Positions 37,264 through 48,517 of a stretch of 64,000 nucleotides of DNA are shown here, piece by piece. The notes beneath the pieces were generated by a model. The model was not told the origin of the DNA and ran no database searches. It saw nothing but the letters and a program-made list of their open reading frames with translations. Source of the stretch: Algihabitans sp965233705 (GTDB taxonomy: Bacteria; Pseudomonadota; Alphaproteobacteria; Kiloniellales; DSM-21159); the NCBI GenBank assembly GCA_965233705.1, contig CBDDTF010000002.1, positions 186,001 through 250,000 of the forward strand. Direction: 5' to 3'. The position numbers and the translations under genes are program-made. The stretch's first letter is position 1; every line of letters starts with the position of its first letter.

Positions 37264-38100
37264 TCAGTAGCCCTGGGGGATGTAACCGAAGCGGGCCATC
37301 TGCTCGCGGTGCAGCTCGACCACGCGGGCGATCTGCGCCGGGCTGAGCTCGCGCTTCCACTGGTCGCGCCGCCCCTTGCGGAAGAAGGCCTTGGAGTGCT
37401 CGCTGCGCTCGCGGAACCCCTGCTCCTCCTCCTGCTTCTTCAGGGTGCGGAAGGAGGAGAACTTGATCGCCTTCTCGATTCGCGGGCGCGGCGGATTGAG
37501 GCCGAGGAAACGGGCCACGCCGGTGAAGGTGCGCACCGACCTGTCCAGCATGTCCTCGTAGCGCACCACGTGCAGGCGCGGGTTGGGCACCTGGGTCCAG
37601 GACTTGACGTTGGTGGACCAGGAGTTGAGGAACTCGATCACCTGGGTCTCGGTCGCCTGGGAGAGCGCGCCCTCCAGTCCCATCGCCTCGATCGCGTCGT
37701 CGAGGCTCAGCCCGAAATGGTCGGCGTAGGAGAGCGTGACGTCGAGCGGGTTGCGCACGATGTAGATGCCGCCCGCAGTGCATTCCATCGTGTGAATGGC
37801 CGCGCCCTTGCTGGCGCCGAGATAGCCGTGGGTCTTGACGAAGACGGAGTCCGGATGGGCGCCCATCATGGCGCGGTGGACCTTCGGCCGCAGCTCGGCG
37901 AGCTCCTCGAGCGTGAGCTCCGGCGCAGGCTTGGAGGTGAAGAGCTGATACCAGGAGTACTGGCTGTCGCCGAGCGTGAACTTGTCCAGCTCGTTGATCG
38001 GCATGGGCCGGTCGGGATTGCGCAGCAGATTGTGCAGGAAGGCCCGCATCCAGGTGTTGCCCGACTTGGGAAAGGAGGCAAGCCAGATGATCGCACCCAT
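37264..38100 (-). CDS. sulfotransferase domain protein
   Basis: Cytosolic-type sulfotransferases move sulfate from PAPS to an acceptor such as a lipid or carbohydrate. The 278-residue protein has the 5'-phosphosulfate loop IWLASFPKSGNTWMRAFLHN at residues 4-22 and the 3'-phosphate motif IYIVRNPLDVTLSYADHFGL in the middle, with FKTHGYL-like VKTHGYLGAS between. The C-terminal PAQIARVVELHREQMARFGY is also family-typical. ATG 38100 places the PAPS loop at the N-terminus as usual. The acceptor is unknown. Confidence 0.9.
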   Translation of the reverse strand: MGAIIWLASFPKSGNTWMRAFLHNLLRNPDRPMPINELDKFTLGDSQYSWYQLFTSKPAPELTLEELAELRPKVHRAMMGAHPDSVFVKTHGYLGASKGAAIHTMECTAGGIYIVRNPLDVTLSYADHFGLSLDDAIEAMGLEGALSQATETQVIEFLNSWSTNVKSWTQVPNPRLHVVRYEDMLDRSVRTFTGVARFLGLNPPRPRIEKAIKFSSFRTLKKQEEEQGFRERSEHSKAFFRKGRRDQWKRELSPAQIARVVELHREQMARFGYIPQGY

Positions 38101-38353
38101 GAACGCAGCGACTCCCAGATGAACGCATCCGCGTGGCGCCCGGCCACCGGGCGGCGGCGCCCTTCGAACGCCCCGACTCCGACGCGGCAGAGCCCGCCTC
38201 TTCGACGGCAAGGCGCAGCGGCCCCTGCCGGCCCCAGCGCCGCCTGACTAGCACGCGGCCGGCGGCGGGCCAAGCGGTGGCGCCCGCCCGGCGCCCGCCC
38301 GGCGATGGCGCGGCTGCCGGAGAGGCGGAGGGAGCCGAGCCGCGGACAAGCGG
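38101..38353. other. intergenic region upstream of the sulfotransferase gene
   Basis: Between the sulfotransferase start and the porin terminator there are about 250 GC-rich bases without a gene I can support. The sulfotransferase promoter must lie here, but no clear motif is visible. Confidence 0.35.
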
Positions 38354-38390
38354 ACAAAAGAAAGGGCGGACCCCGAAGGATCCGCCCTTC
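38354..38390 (-). terminator. rho-independent terminator of porin copy 1
   Basis: Read on the minus strand, AAGGGCGGA/TCCGCCCTT forms the stem and TTTCTTTTG follows as a T-run. It lies about 70 bases after the porin stop and would end its transcript. Confidence 0.85.
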
Positions 38391-38453
38391 CCCTTGAGAC
38401 CTGCGTCCGACCTCCGGGTCGAGCCCGGAGGCGAACCGCTGCCTCGGTCCGCT

Positions 38454-39660
38454 TGGACTTAGAAGTCCAGGCGCGTGCCGAGGATGACGCCCCAGGCGTC
38501 CTCGTCCCGGTTCGCGGAGTCGTCTTCGATCTCGCTGTACTGCAGCGCGCCGACGACCTTGACGCCCGGGCTCAGGCGGTAGTTGCCGCCGACCTCGAAG
38601 CGGTCGATCTTGTCGTCGCCGGTGCTGGCGCCGGTGACCCCGTTGAAGGTCTCGGTCTCACCCGACAGGTAGGTGAAGCCGACTTCCCAGGGGCCCTGGC
38701 CGTAGGTCACGCCGGCATCCCACACGAGGGTGTCGGCATCGTCGTCCAGGCCGCCGTTGTTGTGCTGCACCGAGCCGCCGACGGTGAAGCCGGAGAAGCC
38801 GACGTTCAGGCCACCGGAGTAGCCGTAGAAGTCGTCGTAGTCCGGGCCGCCCGCGTTGTCTTCCTCGTTCGAGCCGTACTCGAAGCCGGCCGACACGGCG
38901 ACGTCGACGCCACCGAAGGACTCGACGAAGTTGGCGCCGATGCCGAAGAAGTTGTTGTAGTCGCCGTCCTGCTCGTCGAGGTTCAGGCCGCTCGACTGCT
39001 GGTTGCCGCCGAGGCTATCGACGTTCGGCGTGTAGGACGCACCGAGCTGGAAGCCGGCGAAGCGCGGCGTGAAGTAGGTGATCTTGTTGGCGTCCGACAC
39101 CGCGTTCAGGAAGGTGGCGGTGCTGGCCGACGAGAAGTTGTTGATCGGCACGATGTTGGCCGAGTTCAGGCCGAGACCGGCGGCCGGCGCGGTGTACTGC
39201 ATGAGGTAGGGCGCGGAGTTCTCCGAGCCCATCTGCAGACGACCCCAGCTCCCCTCGAAGTAGAGGTAGGTCTCGTCCATCTGGTCGCCCTGGGTGACGG
39301 CCTCGAGCTGCGCCTGGAAGCCGACCGTCAGGCCGTTGTCCAGGGTGGTCTCGCCGGTGAAGTGGATCTCACCTTCCTGGCGGACGTTGAACTCGTTGTA
39401 CTCCTGGCCCGGGACGTCGTTGTCCTGGAAGACCGCGGTCATGAAATTCTCGTAGTAGCCGCCGACGCCCAGGGAGATCTTCCCGTCCTGCGCGGCCGCC
39501 GGGCCAGCCACCAGCGCAGCCGCGCCGATCGCCGTGGTGCCCAGAAGGACCTTCTTCATCTGCTGCTCCTCCATCAAAGCTCAGATGCCGTTGACATCCC
39601 ACCCGGCTTCCCTCTGTCGAGGCCGCCAGCGTCGCGACCGCCTCTCGAGCCCCCCGGGTG
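38454..39660. repeat. 1207-bp duplicated porin block, copy 1
   Basis: Bases 38454-39660 appear identical to 41327-42533 at an offset of 2873. The block covers the whole porin gene and about 100 bases of 5' leader. Sequence identity ends sharply at both sides. Confidence 0.93.
38459..39559 (-). CDS. outer-membrane porin, copy 1
   Basis: The 366-residue protein is a general alphaproteobacterial porin: a 16-stranded barrel for diffusion of small solutes through the outer membrane. A signal peptide MKKVLLGTTAIGAAALVAGP ends at AAAQ. The mature protein starts DGKISLGVGGYYENFMTAVF and consists of alternating beta strands with acidic loops (for example EYGSNEEDNAGGPDYDDFYG), ending in the aromatic GTRLDF needed for barrel assembly. 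I use the MKK start at 39559, after GGAGGAGCAG, in preference to an upstream ATG at 39577. The acidic loops suggest a saline habitat. Confidence 0.92.
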   Translation of the reverse strand: MKKVLLGTTAIGAAALVAGPAAAQDGKISLGVGGYYENFMTAVFQDNDVPGQEYNEFNVRQEGEIHFTGETTLDNGLTVGFQAQLEAVTQGDQMDETYLYFEGSWGRLQMGSENSAPYLMQYTAPAAGLGLNSANIVPINNFSSASTATFLNAVSDANKITYFTPRFAGFQLGASYTPNVDSLGGNQQSSGLNLDEQDGDYNNFFGIGANFVESFGGVDVAVSAGFEYGSNEEDNAGGPDYDDFYGYSGGLNVGFSGFTVGGSVQHNNGGLDDDADTLVWDAGVTYGQGPWEVGFTYLSGETETFNGVTGASTGDDKIDRFEVGGNYRLSPGVKVVGALQYSEIEDDSANRDEDAWGVILGTRLDF

Positions 39661-39692
39661 ACCTTCATTCGGTAATGAACCGATGAAGCGGC

Positions 39693-39720
39693 ACTCTACG
39701 CAGAATTCCTTTGGTCACAA
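39693..39720 (-). promoter_or_regulatory. putative promoter of porin copy 1
   Basis: On the minus strand TTGTGA and TAGAGT are separated by 16 bases, about 130 bases before the porin start. The second porin copy has TTGCAC-16-TAGAGT at the matching place, with TAGAGTG followed by a similar GC-rich start region, although the surrounding DNA differs. Confidence 0.6.
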
Positions 39721-40114
39721 GCCTAAGGGGCCTGGCGGTGTGACTTTTGGGCCGGGCTGTTGCGAATATGCCACGAGCCGCGAATGCGCCGGCTTTACGC
39801 CACTTGCGGGGCTGCCCTGCAAAGTCTCTCGATGTTGCGCGGCTAAGATCTTGTAAAATTACACAATGGCTCGGCGGCCGGCGGCGGTGTGACGCGCGGT
39901 CGCAGCAGCTCGGCGGCGGCCGGCGCGGCGCCGCGACCGGGCGTCGGAGACCGTGGTGCACCGCCGATTCCCACGGCTTTTTATTTGACTGCCGCCCAAA
40001 AAGATTATGTATATAACCAATAAACCTGCGGTATTTTGATTTTTGACATATTGAATGGCCGATGTCGCCTCCATAAATTAAACAAAACTGCTAAACGATT
40101 GCCGAGTGCGCCGC
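39721..40114. other. AT-rich region before the MarR gene
   Basis: About 400 bases lie between the porin promoter and the MarR start. The last 130 are strikingly AT-rich for this chromosome (ATTATGTATATAACC, TTTTGATTTTTGACATATTG) and probably hold the MarR promoter and possible operator sites. No gene is seen. Confidence 0.5.
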
Positions 40115-40642
40115 ATGTCTTCTTCGCCCCTGCCTGAATCCAACCGGCCCCTGGACGCCACCGAGGTTCTCGGCGAAACGACTCCGGACCAGGCCGGGGA
40201 CCTGCAGTTCGACGGCGTGGGCGCCCGGCTGCGCGAGGCCCACCGCCTTTACAGCAAGGCCATGCAGGAGCGGCTGGCCGACGAGGGGGTGCCGATCGGC
40301 CTGTGGTACTTCCTCTGCGCGCTCTGGCAGGAGGACGGCATCTCCCAGCGCGAGCTGTCGCGCCGGGTCGGGACGGTCGAGCCGACCGCCGTCGGCGTGC
40401 TGGCGGAGATGGAGCGGCGGGACTGGGTGGTGCGCGACCGCGACCCCAACGACCAGCGCCGGCGCGTGGTCTTCCTGACCGAACGCGGCCGCAGCCTGAA
40501 GGACCGCCTGCTGCCGGTCTACGAAACGATGGAGCAGCCGGAGGTGCTGGGGCTCAGCCCGCAGGAGGCCGATGTGCTGCGCCGCCTGCTCGACCGCCTG
40601 GCCAGCTCCGTCGAACGCTCGCGCCTGCTGCGCACGCTCTGA
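40115..40642 (+). CDS. MarR family transcriptional regulator
   Basis: MarR proteins are dimeric winged-helix regulators, often controlling efflux, porins or aromatic degradation. The 175-residue protein has LREAHRLYSKAMQERLADEG as the first helices, the recognition part ISQRELSRRVGTVEPTAVGVLAEMERRDWV and the wing DRDPNDQRRRVVFLTERGR, all intact. ATG 40115 is preferred to GTG 40106, although neither has a strong ribosome-binding site. It sits between two identical porin genes on the opposite strand, so control of these porins is a reasonable but unproven idea. Confidence 0.9.
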   Translation: MSSSPLPESNRPLDATEVLGETTPDQAGDLQFDGVGARLREAHRLYSKAMQERLADEGVPIGLWYFLCALWQEDGISQRELSRRVGTVEPTAVGVLAEMERRDWVVRDRDPNDQRRRVVFLTERGRSLKDRLLPVYETMEQPEVLGLSPQEADVLRRLLDRLASSVERSRLLRTL

Positions 40643-41240
40643 CCACCTGACCGCGCCGGCCGACGGCGCGCACGCACCGCTCGCCCCACCGGGCCGAAGA
40701 CAGACTCGCGGGGCCGGGGCGCGGCAACCCGGCGTCTTCGACCAGCGCCGTCGCCGCCCTTTCTGCGGCCCGCCCGCTGCCCATCATGACCTCGGGCCGC
40801 CGGATGCGCGTGTGCCGTGACCGCGCCACGCCCTTGTCCAGGGCCGCCGCGCACAACTGCCGGAAGAACATTTCAAGATCGGGCCGGATCGGGGCCGGAA
40901 CCCGCTGTTTGCCGCGGTTTTGCGGCCTTTTGCCGCAGCAGATGCCCGGCGGAACGGCCAAACCGAAAACGCTTGCCTATGATGAATGCGTCGAAATACG
41001 CAAAATGTTGTATATACGTTTGTATTTTAGCCCCATACCATTCACCCGTGAAGCTTTTCCCGCTCCCACCGGCCCCGCACGGCGGCAGGCCCGCCCTGCC
41101 GCGCCGCTGGCCGGGGTGCCCAGCGGCCACCTCATCGCGCCGGACACGCGCCGACGGCACGCCCGGCGGCGTCGCGCGGGACCAGCGGCTGCCGCCTCGC
41201 CCCTCCTGGGCCCGACGCCAAAACGCCGGCGCAAAGAGCT
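40643..41240. other. gene-free region between MarR gene and porin copy 2
   Basis: This stretch of about 600 bases has no supported gene. It includes an AT-rich island near 40975-41040 (TGTTGTATATACGTTTGTAT) within otherwise GC-rich DNA. The island resembles the one upstream of the MarR gene in composition only; I cannot assign it. Confidence 0.4.
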
Positions 41241-41280
41241 CGCAAACAAGAAGGGGGCGGACCCGCAGGTCCGCCCCCTT
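41241..41280 (-). terminator. rho-independent terminator of porin copy 2
   Basis: On the minus strand a perfect 13-base stem AAGGGGGCGGACC/GGTCCGCCCCCTT with loop TGCG is followed by CTTGTTTG. It plays the same role as the terminator of copy 1 but differs in sequence, showing that the duplication ends between gene and terminator. Confidence 0.85.
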
Positions 41281-41326
41281 GCTCGCGGTCCGGGCCGGCT
41301 CAAGGCCGGCCCGGAGACATCGAGAC

Positions 41327-42533
41327 TGGACTTAGAAGTCCAGGCGCGTGCCGAGGATGACGCCCCAGGCGTCCTCGTCCCGGTTCGCGGAGTCGTCTTC
41401 GATCTCGCTGTACTGCAGCGCGCCGACGACCTTGACGCCCGGGCTCAGGCGGTAGTTGCCGCCGACCTCGAAGCGGTCGATCTTGTCGTCGCCGGTGCTG
41501 GCGCCGGTGACCCCGTTGAAGGTCTCGGTCTCACCCGACAGGTAGGTGAAGCCGACTTCCCAGGGGCCCTGGCCGTAGGTCACGCCGGCATCCCACACGA
41601 GGGTGTCGGCATCGTCGTCCAGGCCGCCGTTGTTGTGCTGCACCGAGCCGCCGACGGTGAAGCCGGAGAAGCCGACGTTCAGGCCACCGGAGTAGCCGTA
41701 GAAGTCGTCGTAGTCCGGGCCGCCCGCGTTGTCTTCCTCGTTCGAGCCGTACTCGAAGCCGGCCGACACGGCGACGTCGACGCCACCGAAGGACTCGACG
41801 AAGTTGGCGCCGATGCCGAAGAAGTTGTTGTAGTCGCCGTCCTGCTCGTCGAGGTTCAGGCCGCTCGACTGCTGGTTGCCGCCGAGGCTATCGACGTTCG
41901 GCGTGTAGGACGCACCGAGCTGGAAGCCGGCGAAGCGCGGCGTGAAGTAGGTGATCTTGTTGGCGTCCGACACCGCGTTCAGGAAGGTGGCGGTGCTGGC
42001 CGACGAGAAGTTGTTGATCGGCACGATGTTGGCCGAGTTCAGGCCGAGACCGGCGGCCGGCGCGGTGTACTGCATGAGGTAGGGCGCGGAGTTCTCCGAG
42101 CCCATCTGCAGACGACCCCAGCTCCCCTCGAAGTAGAGGTAGGTCTCGTCCATCTGGTCGCCCTGGGTGACGGCCTCGAGCTGCGCCTGGAAGCCGACCG
42201 TCAGGCCGTTGTCCAGGGTGGTCTCGCCGGTGAAGTGGATCTCACCTTCCTGGCGGACGTTGAACTCGTTGTACTCCTGGCCCGGGACGTCGTTGTCCTG
42301 GAAGACCGCGGTCATGAAATTCTCGTAGTAGCCGCCGACGCCCAGGGAGATCTTCCCGTCCTGCGCGGCCGCCGGGCCAGCCACCAGCGCAGCCGCGCCG
42401 ATCGCCGTGGTGCCCAGAAGGACCTTCTTCATCTGCTGCTCCTCCATCAAAGCTCAGATGCCGTTGACATCCCACCCGGCTTCCCTCTGTCGAGGCCGCC
42501 AGCGTCGCGACCGCCTCTCGAGCCCCCCGGGTG
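41327..42533. repeat. 1207-bp duplicated porin block, copy 2
   Basis: This is the second copy of 38454-39660. Both boundaries are abrupt: terminators and promoters of the two genes are unrelated or only functionally similar. Confidence 0.93.
41332..42432 (-). CDS. outer-membrane porin, copy 2
   Basis: The protein is residue-for-residue identical to the porin at 38459, including signal peptide, acidic loops and C-terminal LDF. The identity of the DNA indicates either a very recent duplication or ongoing gene conversion between the copies. Its own promoter and terminator lie outside the duplicated block. Two identical porins in tandem orientation may raise dosage or allow separate control. Confidence 0.92.
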   Translation of the reverse strand: MKKVLLGTTAIGAAALVAGPAAAQDGKISLGVGGYYENFMTAVFQDNDVPGQEYNEFNVRQEGEIHFTGETTLDNGLTVGFQAQLEAVTQGDQMDETYLYFEGSWGRLQMGSENSAPYLMQYTAPAAGLGLNSANIVPINNFSSASTATFLNAVSDANKITYFTPRFAGFQLGASYTPNVDSLGGNQQSSGLNLDEQDGDYNNFFGIGANFVESFGGVDVAVSAGFEYGSNEEDNAGGPDYDDFYGYSGGLNVGFSGFTVGGSVQHNNGGLDDDADTLVWDAGVTYGQGPWEVGFTYLSGETETFNGVTGASTGDDKIDRFEVGGNYRLSPGVKVVGALQYSEIEDDSANRDEDAWGVILGTRLDF

Positions 42534-42583
42534 TTGCGAACGCACCGGCGAAGCGGCTGCGCCGCCCCCTTGTGCTGGACGCC

Positions 42584-42611
42584 ACTCTATCCGCGCTTAA
42601 TGGCTGTGCAA
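42584..42611 (-). promoter_or_regulatory. putative promoter of porin copy 2
   Basis: On the minus strand TTGCAC and TAGAGT are 16 bases apart, about 145 bases before the porin start. The -10 and first transcribed bases match those of copy 1, whereas the spacer and flanks do not. Confidence 0.6.
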
Positions 42612-42706
42612 CAACGACTTGGATTTCTCTGTGCTGTTATTGCCGCGGCGTGATCCGGAAAACACGAATGACTTAAATATTACTTATTTAATTGAGCCAT
42701 GAACGA

Positions 42707-43351
42707 TTAAGCCTGCGCGCGCTTCACCTGCAGCTCGCCAACCCGAAGGTTGAAGGCGATGGAGATGCGCGTGCCGGCGCCGCGGAAGGGCAGCACGCCG
42801 TGGCGCAGCCAGGAGGGGAACATCAGCATCTCCCCGGCCTCCGGCGGGATCGTCCAGGTGGTGTAGCTCGGCGCCCCCGGCAGGTCGTAGACACCGACCG
42901 CCGGGCGCGGGTCGAGGAACTCGATGGCGCCGTTGGGCGAGACGGCCGGATCGGGCGCACCCAGGTCGACGTAGTAGACGGCGGACCAGTGGTTGCCGGC
43001 GTGGGTGTGGTGCCGGTTGTAGTCGCCGTCGCCGTTGACGTTGGCCCAGGCGGTCACCGCCAGCTTGCAGGTGAAGGCGCGGGTGCCGATCTCCGCCTCC
43101 ATGCAGGCGCCGAAGGCCTCGTTGAGGCGCCGGCCCAGCTCGGCGATCTCGGGGCCGCCCCAGGACATCAGGTCGTGGCTCGACTGCCAGCCGCCGACGT
43201 TGCTGCGCCGGGTCGAGGCCGCCGCCGCCCGCCGCGCCAGCACCAGCTCCCTCAGGCGCGCGTTGAGCGCCGCGCTGTCGGGCCAGCGGCGGCGGTAGAT
43301 CGGCGTCGCGAAGGCGCGCACCACGTCCTCCCGGCCCTGGGCGTTCTGCAT
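42707..43351 (-). CDS. 2OG-Fe(II) oxygenase family protein (TIGR02466-like)
   Basis: The 214-residue protein matches the putative 2-oxoglutarate/Fe(II) oxygenases of the TIGR02466 type. Iron-site residues lie in YNRHHTHAGNHWSAVYYVDL (His and Asp) and in WLRHGVLPF (second His), with RISIAFN providing the 2-oxoglutarate Arg. The substrate is unknown; related genes occur beside TPR or sulfotransferase proteins. ATG 43351 follows GAGAGGAGAG. The gene is divergent from the TPR-methyltransferase gene at 43577. Confidence 0.88.
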   Translation of the reverse strand: MQNAQGREDVVRAFATPIYRRRWPDSAALNARLRELVLARRAAAASTRRSNVGGWQSSHDLMSWGGPEIAELGRRLNEAFGACMEAEIGTRAFTCKLAVTAWANVNGDGDYNRHHTHAGNHWSAVYYVDLGAPDPAVSPNGAIEFLDPRPAVGVYDLPGAPSYTTWTIPPEAGEMLMFPSWLRHGVLPFRGAGTRISIAFNLRVGELQVKRAQA

Positions 43352-43576
43352 GGCGGCTCTCTCCTCTCGGCTCGGCGGTTGGGCGGAGTTCCTGCGTAGA
43401 GCAGTTTGCGCCCCTAGGGAACCGGCAGGCGGGACGCAGCGGCCCTGGCTCGACATCTGGCCTTGCCCGACCGCACCGCGCTACAGTCCACGCCCCGGCC
43501 CGCACTAAATCCGCCGCACCCCGCTCTTTGCCGAGTCGCCCCCCCGAGTCGTCCCCGAATCGCCCCCGAATCGCCC

Positions 43577-45124
43577 ATGCCCCGCACGCCGCCGCCCCGA
43601 CGCGCCGCCCCGCGCCCCGCCCCGCGCCCCGCCAGGCAAGCCGCAGCCCCCGGCCGGACAACCGCCGCCGGCCGCGACCCGCGCGCCCTGGCGCAGGCCG
43701 CCCTGGCGGCCCGGCGCTGGGCGGAGGCGGCCGGCCACCTGGAGGCGGCCCTGCGCCGGCAGCCCGACGACGCCGGCCTGCTGCACGCCCTGGCGCAGGC
43801 CCGCTTCGCCAGCGGCCAGGGGGCCAAAGCCCTGACGGCGCTGGAGGCCGCCTGCGCCGCGCGCCCGCGCGACTCGCGCCTGCACTACGACCGCGCGCAG
43901 CTCCTGCGCAGCCTGGGCCGGCCGGCCGAGCAGGTGCTGGCCGCCGTCCAGGCCGCCCGCGCGGCGGCCCCCGAGGCCCAGGCACCGGCGCTGCTGGCCG
44001 CCGAGCTGCTGGTCGAGACCAAGCGCCCGGCCGAAGCGGTGGACCTGCTGGCGCCCCTGGCGGCGGCCCGGCCCGACGCCCCCGACCTGGCCCTGCCCTA
44101 CGGCGCCGCGCTGCTCGCCGCCGGCCTGCCGGACGAGGCGCTGACACCGCTGCAGGTGGCCGCCGGCGCGCCGGGCGCGACCGGCGCCTTCGCCCTGCAC
44201 AACCGCGCCACCTGCCTGGCCGACCTGGGCCAGGTGGCGGAGTCGGAGGCGGCGGCGCAGGCCGCGCTCGCCCGCCTGCCGGAGCTGGCCGGCGCGCTCT
44301 GGCACCTCGGCCTCTGCGCCCTCGACCGCGGCGATCCGGCGCGGGCCGCCGAGCGCTTCGCCGCGGCGCGGCGCGCCAACCCGCAGATGGGCCTGGCCGC
44401 GGCCTACCACGCCGCGGTGCTGAGCCTGGCGGCGCCGGACGCGCCGCCGCCCGAGGCGGTCGCGGCCTGGCGCCAGGCCGAGCGGCTGGACCCCGACCAG
44501 GCGGCCCTGCGCGAGGCGGTCGCGCTGGTCAAGGAGACCGAGGCGCGCGAGGGCGCCCGCCCGGCGCTCTTCGGCTTCAAGCCCAGCCTGCTGCGCCACG
44601 CCCTGGCGGCGGCGCCGACCCACGGCCTGCATTGCGAGTTCGGCGTCTACACCGGCCGCTCGCTGCGGCTGCTGGCCGAGACCCGCCCGCCCGAGACCTG
44701 CGGCGGCTGGCACGGCTTCGACTCCTTCGCGGGCCTGCCCGAGGGCTGGCTGCCGGACGAGGGCGCCGGCGCCTACTCCACCGGCGGGCGCCTGCCCGAG
44801 ATGCCGCCCGGCGTCGCGCTGCACGTCGGCTGGTTCGCCGACACCCTGCCGCCGCTGCTGGCGCGCACTCCGGAGCCGCTGGCCTTCGCCAACATCGACT
44901 GCGACATCTACGCCTCCACGGTCGACGTGCTCACGGCCCTGGCCGGGCGGCTGGTGCCGGGCAGCGTGCTGGTGTTCGACGAGTACTTCGCCTACCCCGG
45001 CTGGCGCGCCCACGAGTACCGCGCCTTCCAGGAGCTGGTCGCGGCGCGCGGCCTGCGCTACCGCACGCTGGCGCTGAGCCCCTTCACCCGCCAGGCCGCG
45101 CTGCGCATCGAGGCGGGCGCCTGA
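43577..45124 (+). CDS. TPR protein fused to TylF-type methyltransferase
   Basis: The 515-residue protein has two parts. Residues about 30-335 are TPR-like repeats (ALAQAALAARRWAEAAGHLE, LLHALAQARFASGQGAKALT and similar helical pairs). Residues about 345-515 form a methyltransferase of the macrocin O-methyltransferase (TylF) family, with HCEFGVYTGRSLRLLAETRP as the SAM motif, WHGFDSFAGLPEGW and the metal-site-like FANIDCDIYAS and LVFDEYF. The acceptor is unknown; TylF-like enzymes modify sugars. The start lies in a Pro/Arg-rich region with no clear ribosome-binding site, so it is uncertain. It is divergent from the 2OG oxygenase. Confidence 0.85.
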   Translation: MPRTPPPRRAAPRPAPRPARQAAAPGRTTAAGRDPRALAQAALAARRWAEAAGHLEAALRRQPDDAGLLHALAQARFASGQGAKALTALEAACAARPRDSRLHYDRAQLLRSLGRPAEQVLAAVQAARAAAPEAQAPALLAAELLVETKRPAEAVDLLAPLAAARPDAPDLALPYGAALLAAGLPDEALTPLQVAAGAPGATGAFALHNRATCLADLGQVAESEAAAQAALARLPELAGALWHLGLCALDRGDPARAAERFAAARRANPQMGLAAAYHAAVLSLAAPDAPPPEAVAAWRQAERLDPDQAALREAVALVKETEAREGARPALFGFKPSLLRHALAAAPTHGLHCEFGVYTGRSLRLLAETRPPETCGGWHGFDSFAGLPEGWLPDEGAGAYSTGGRLPEMPPGVALHVGWFADTLPPLLARTPEPLAFANIDCDIYASTVDVLTALAGRLVPGSVLVFDEYFAYPGWRAHEYRAFQELVAARGLRYRTLALSPFTRQAALRIEAGA

Positions 45125-45320
45125 GCCGCGCCGGGCGCGGCGGCGTGGAACCGCTGGATTCGTGCCGCCCCGGACGCTAGGTTGAGCGCCGCCGTCGCCA
45201 GGCCGAACGACCGGCGGCGGGCGCTGGCGTGGTCCAGTGCGCGCGGGACGATGCGGCGCGGGTTCACATCGGCCGCGGGGGCATGCCTCGCGGCCGACTC
45301 AAGGGACGAAGAGTGAGGTC

Positions 45321-45899
45321 ATGAATTCAGGTGGCTGGCAGCGCCGCTTCGGCGCGGCAACCCTGGCGATCCTGCTGAGCGTGGGGCTGACGGCCTGCGG
45401 CGGCGGCGAATCGCGGACGATCTATCCCGACGACGACCGGCGCGACACCGGACAGGACGCCTACGACGTCGGCTCCGAGGGCAGCGTCTTCGGCCCCAGC
45501 GGCCTCGACATCTTCGCCGACGACGAGCCCGGCGAGGGCGGCGCGGCCGGCGGCACCGGGATCGGCGTCAACGCCTTCCTGTGGCGCGCCTCGCTCGACA
45601 CCGTGTCCTTCATGCCGCTCTCCTCGGCCGACCCCTTCGGCGGCGTCATCATCACCGACTGGTACTCGCCGCCCGAGAGCCCGAACGAGCGCTTCAAGGT
45701 GAACATCTTCATTCTCGGCCGCGACCTGCGCGCCGACGGCGTGCGCGCCCGGGTGTTCCGCCAGGTCAACAGCGGCCAGGTCAGTGCCGGCGGCAGCGGC
45801 GGCTGGCAGGACGCGCCGGTCGGCGAGACCACCGGCCTGGACCTGGAGAACGCCATCCTGACCCGCGCGCGCGAGCTGCGCATCGCCGCCCTGAACTGA
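45321..45899 (+). CDS. DUF3576 family lipoprotein
   Basis: The 192-residue lipoprotein has a signal peptide with lipobox SVGLTACGGG near residue 26 and a mature domain matching DUF3576: IGVNAFLWRASLDTVSFMPLSSADPFGGVIITDWY and ERFKVNIFILGRDLRADGVR. It is found directly before leuS throughout alphaproteobacteria and its role is unknown, possibly in the cell envelope. GAGTGAGGTC precedes ATG 45321. Confidence 0.93.
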   Translation: MNSGGWQRRFGAATLAILLSVGLTACGGGESRTIYPDDDRRDTGQDAYDVGSEGSVFGPSGLDIFADDEPGEGGAAGGTGIGVNAFLWRASLDTVSFMPLSSADPFGGVIITDWYSPPESPNERFKVNIFILGRDLRADGVRARVFRQVNSGQVSAGGSGGWQDAPVGETTGLDLENAILTRARELRIAALN

Positions 45900-45922
45900 C
45901 GCTCTAGAACAGTATTCCCGAG

Positions 45923-48514
<2,592 letters not shown>

Positions 48515-48517
48515 GCC

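Noticed and set aside
40975..41040. AT-rich island as a transposon scar
   Set aside because: No inverted repeats, target duplication or transposase remnant can be seen; it may be only a promoter region.
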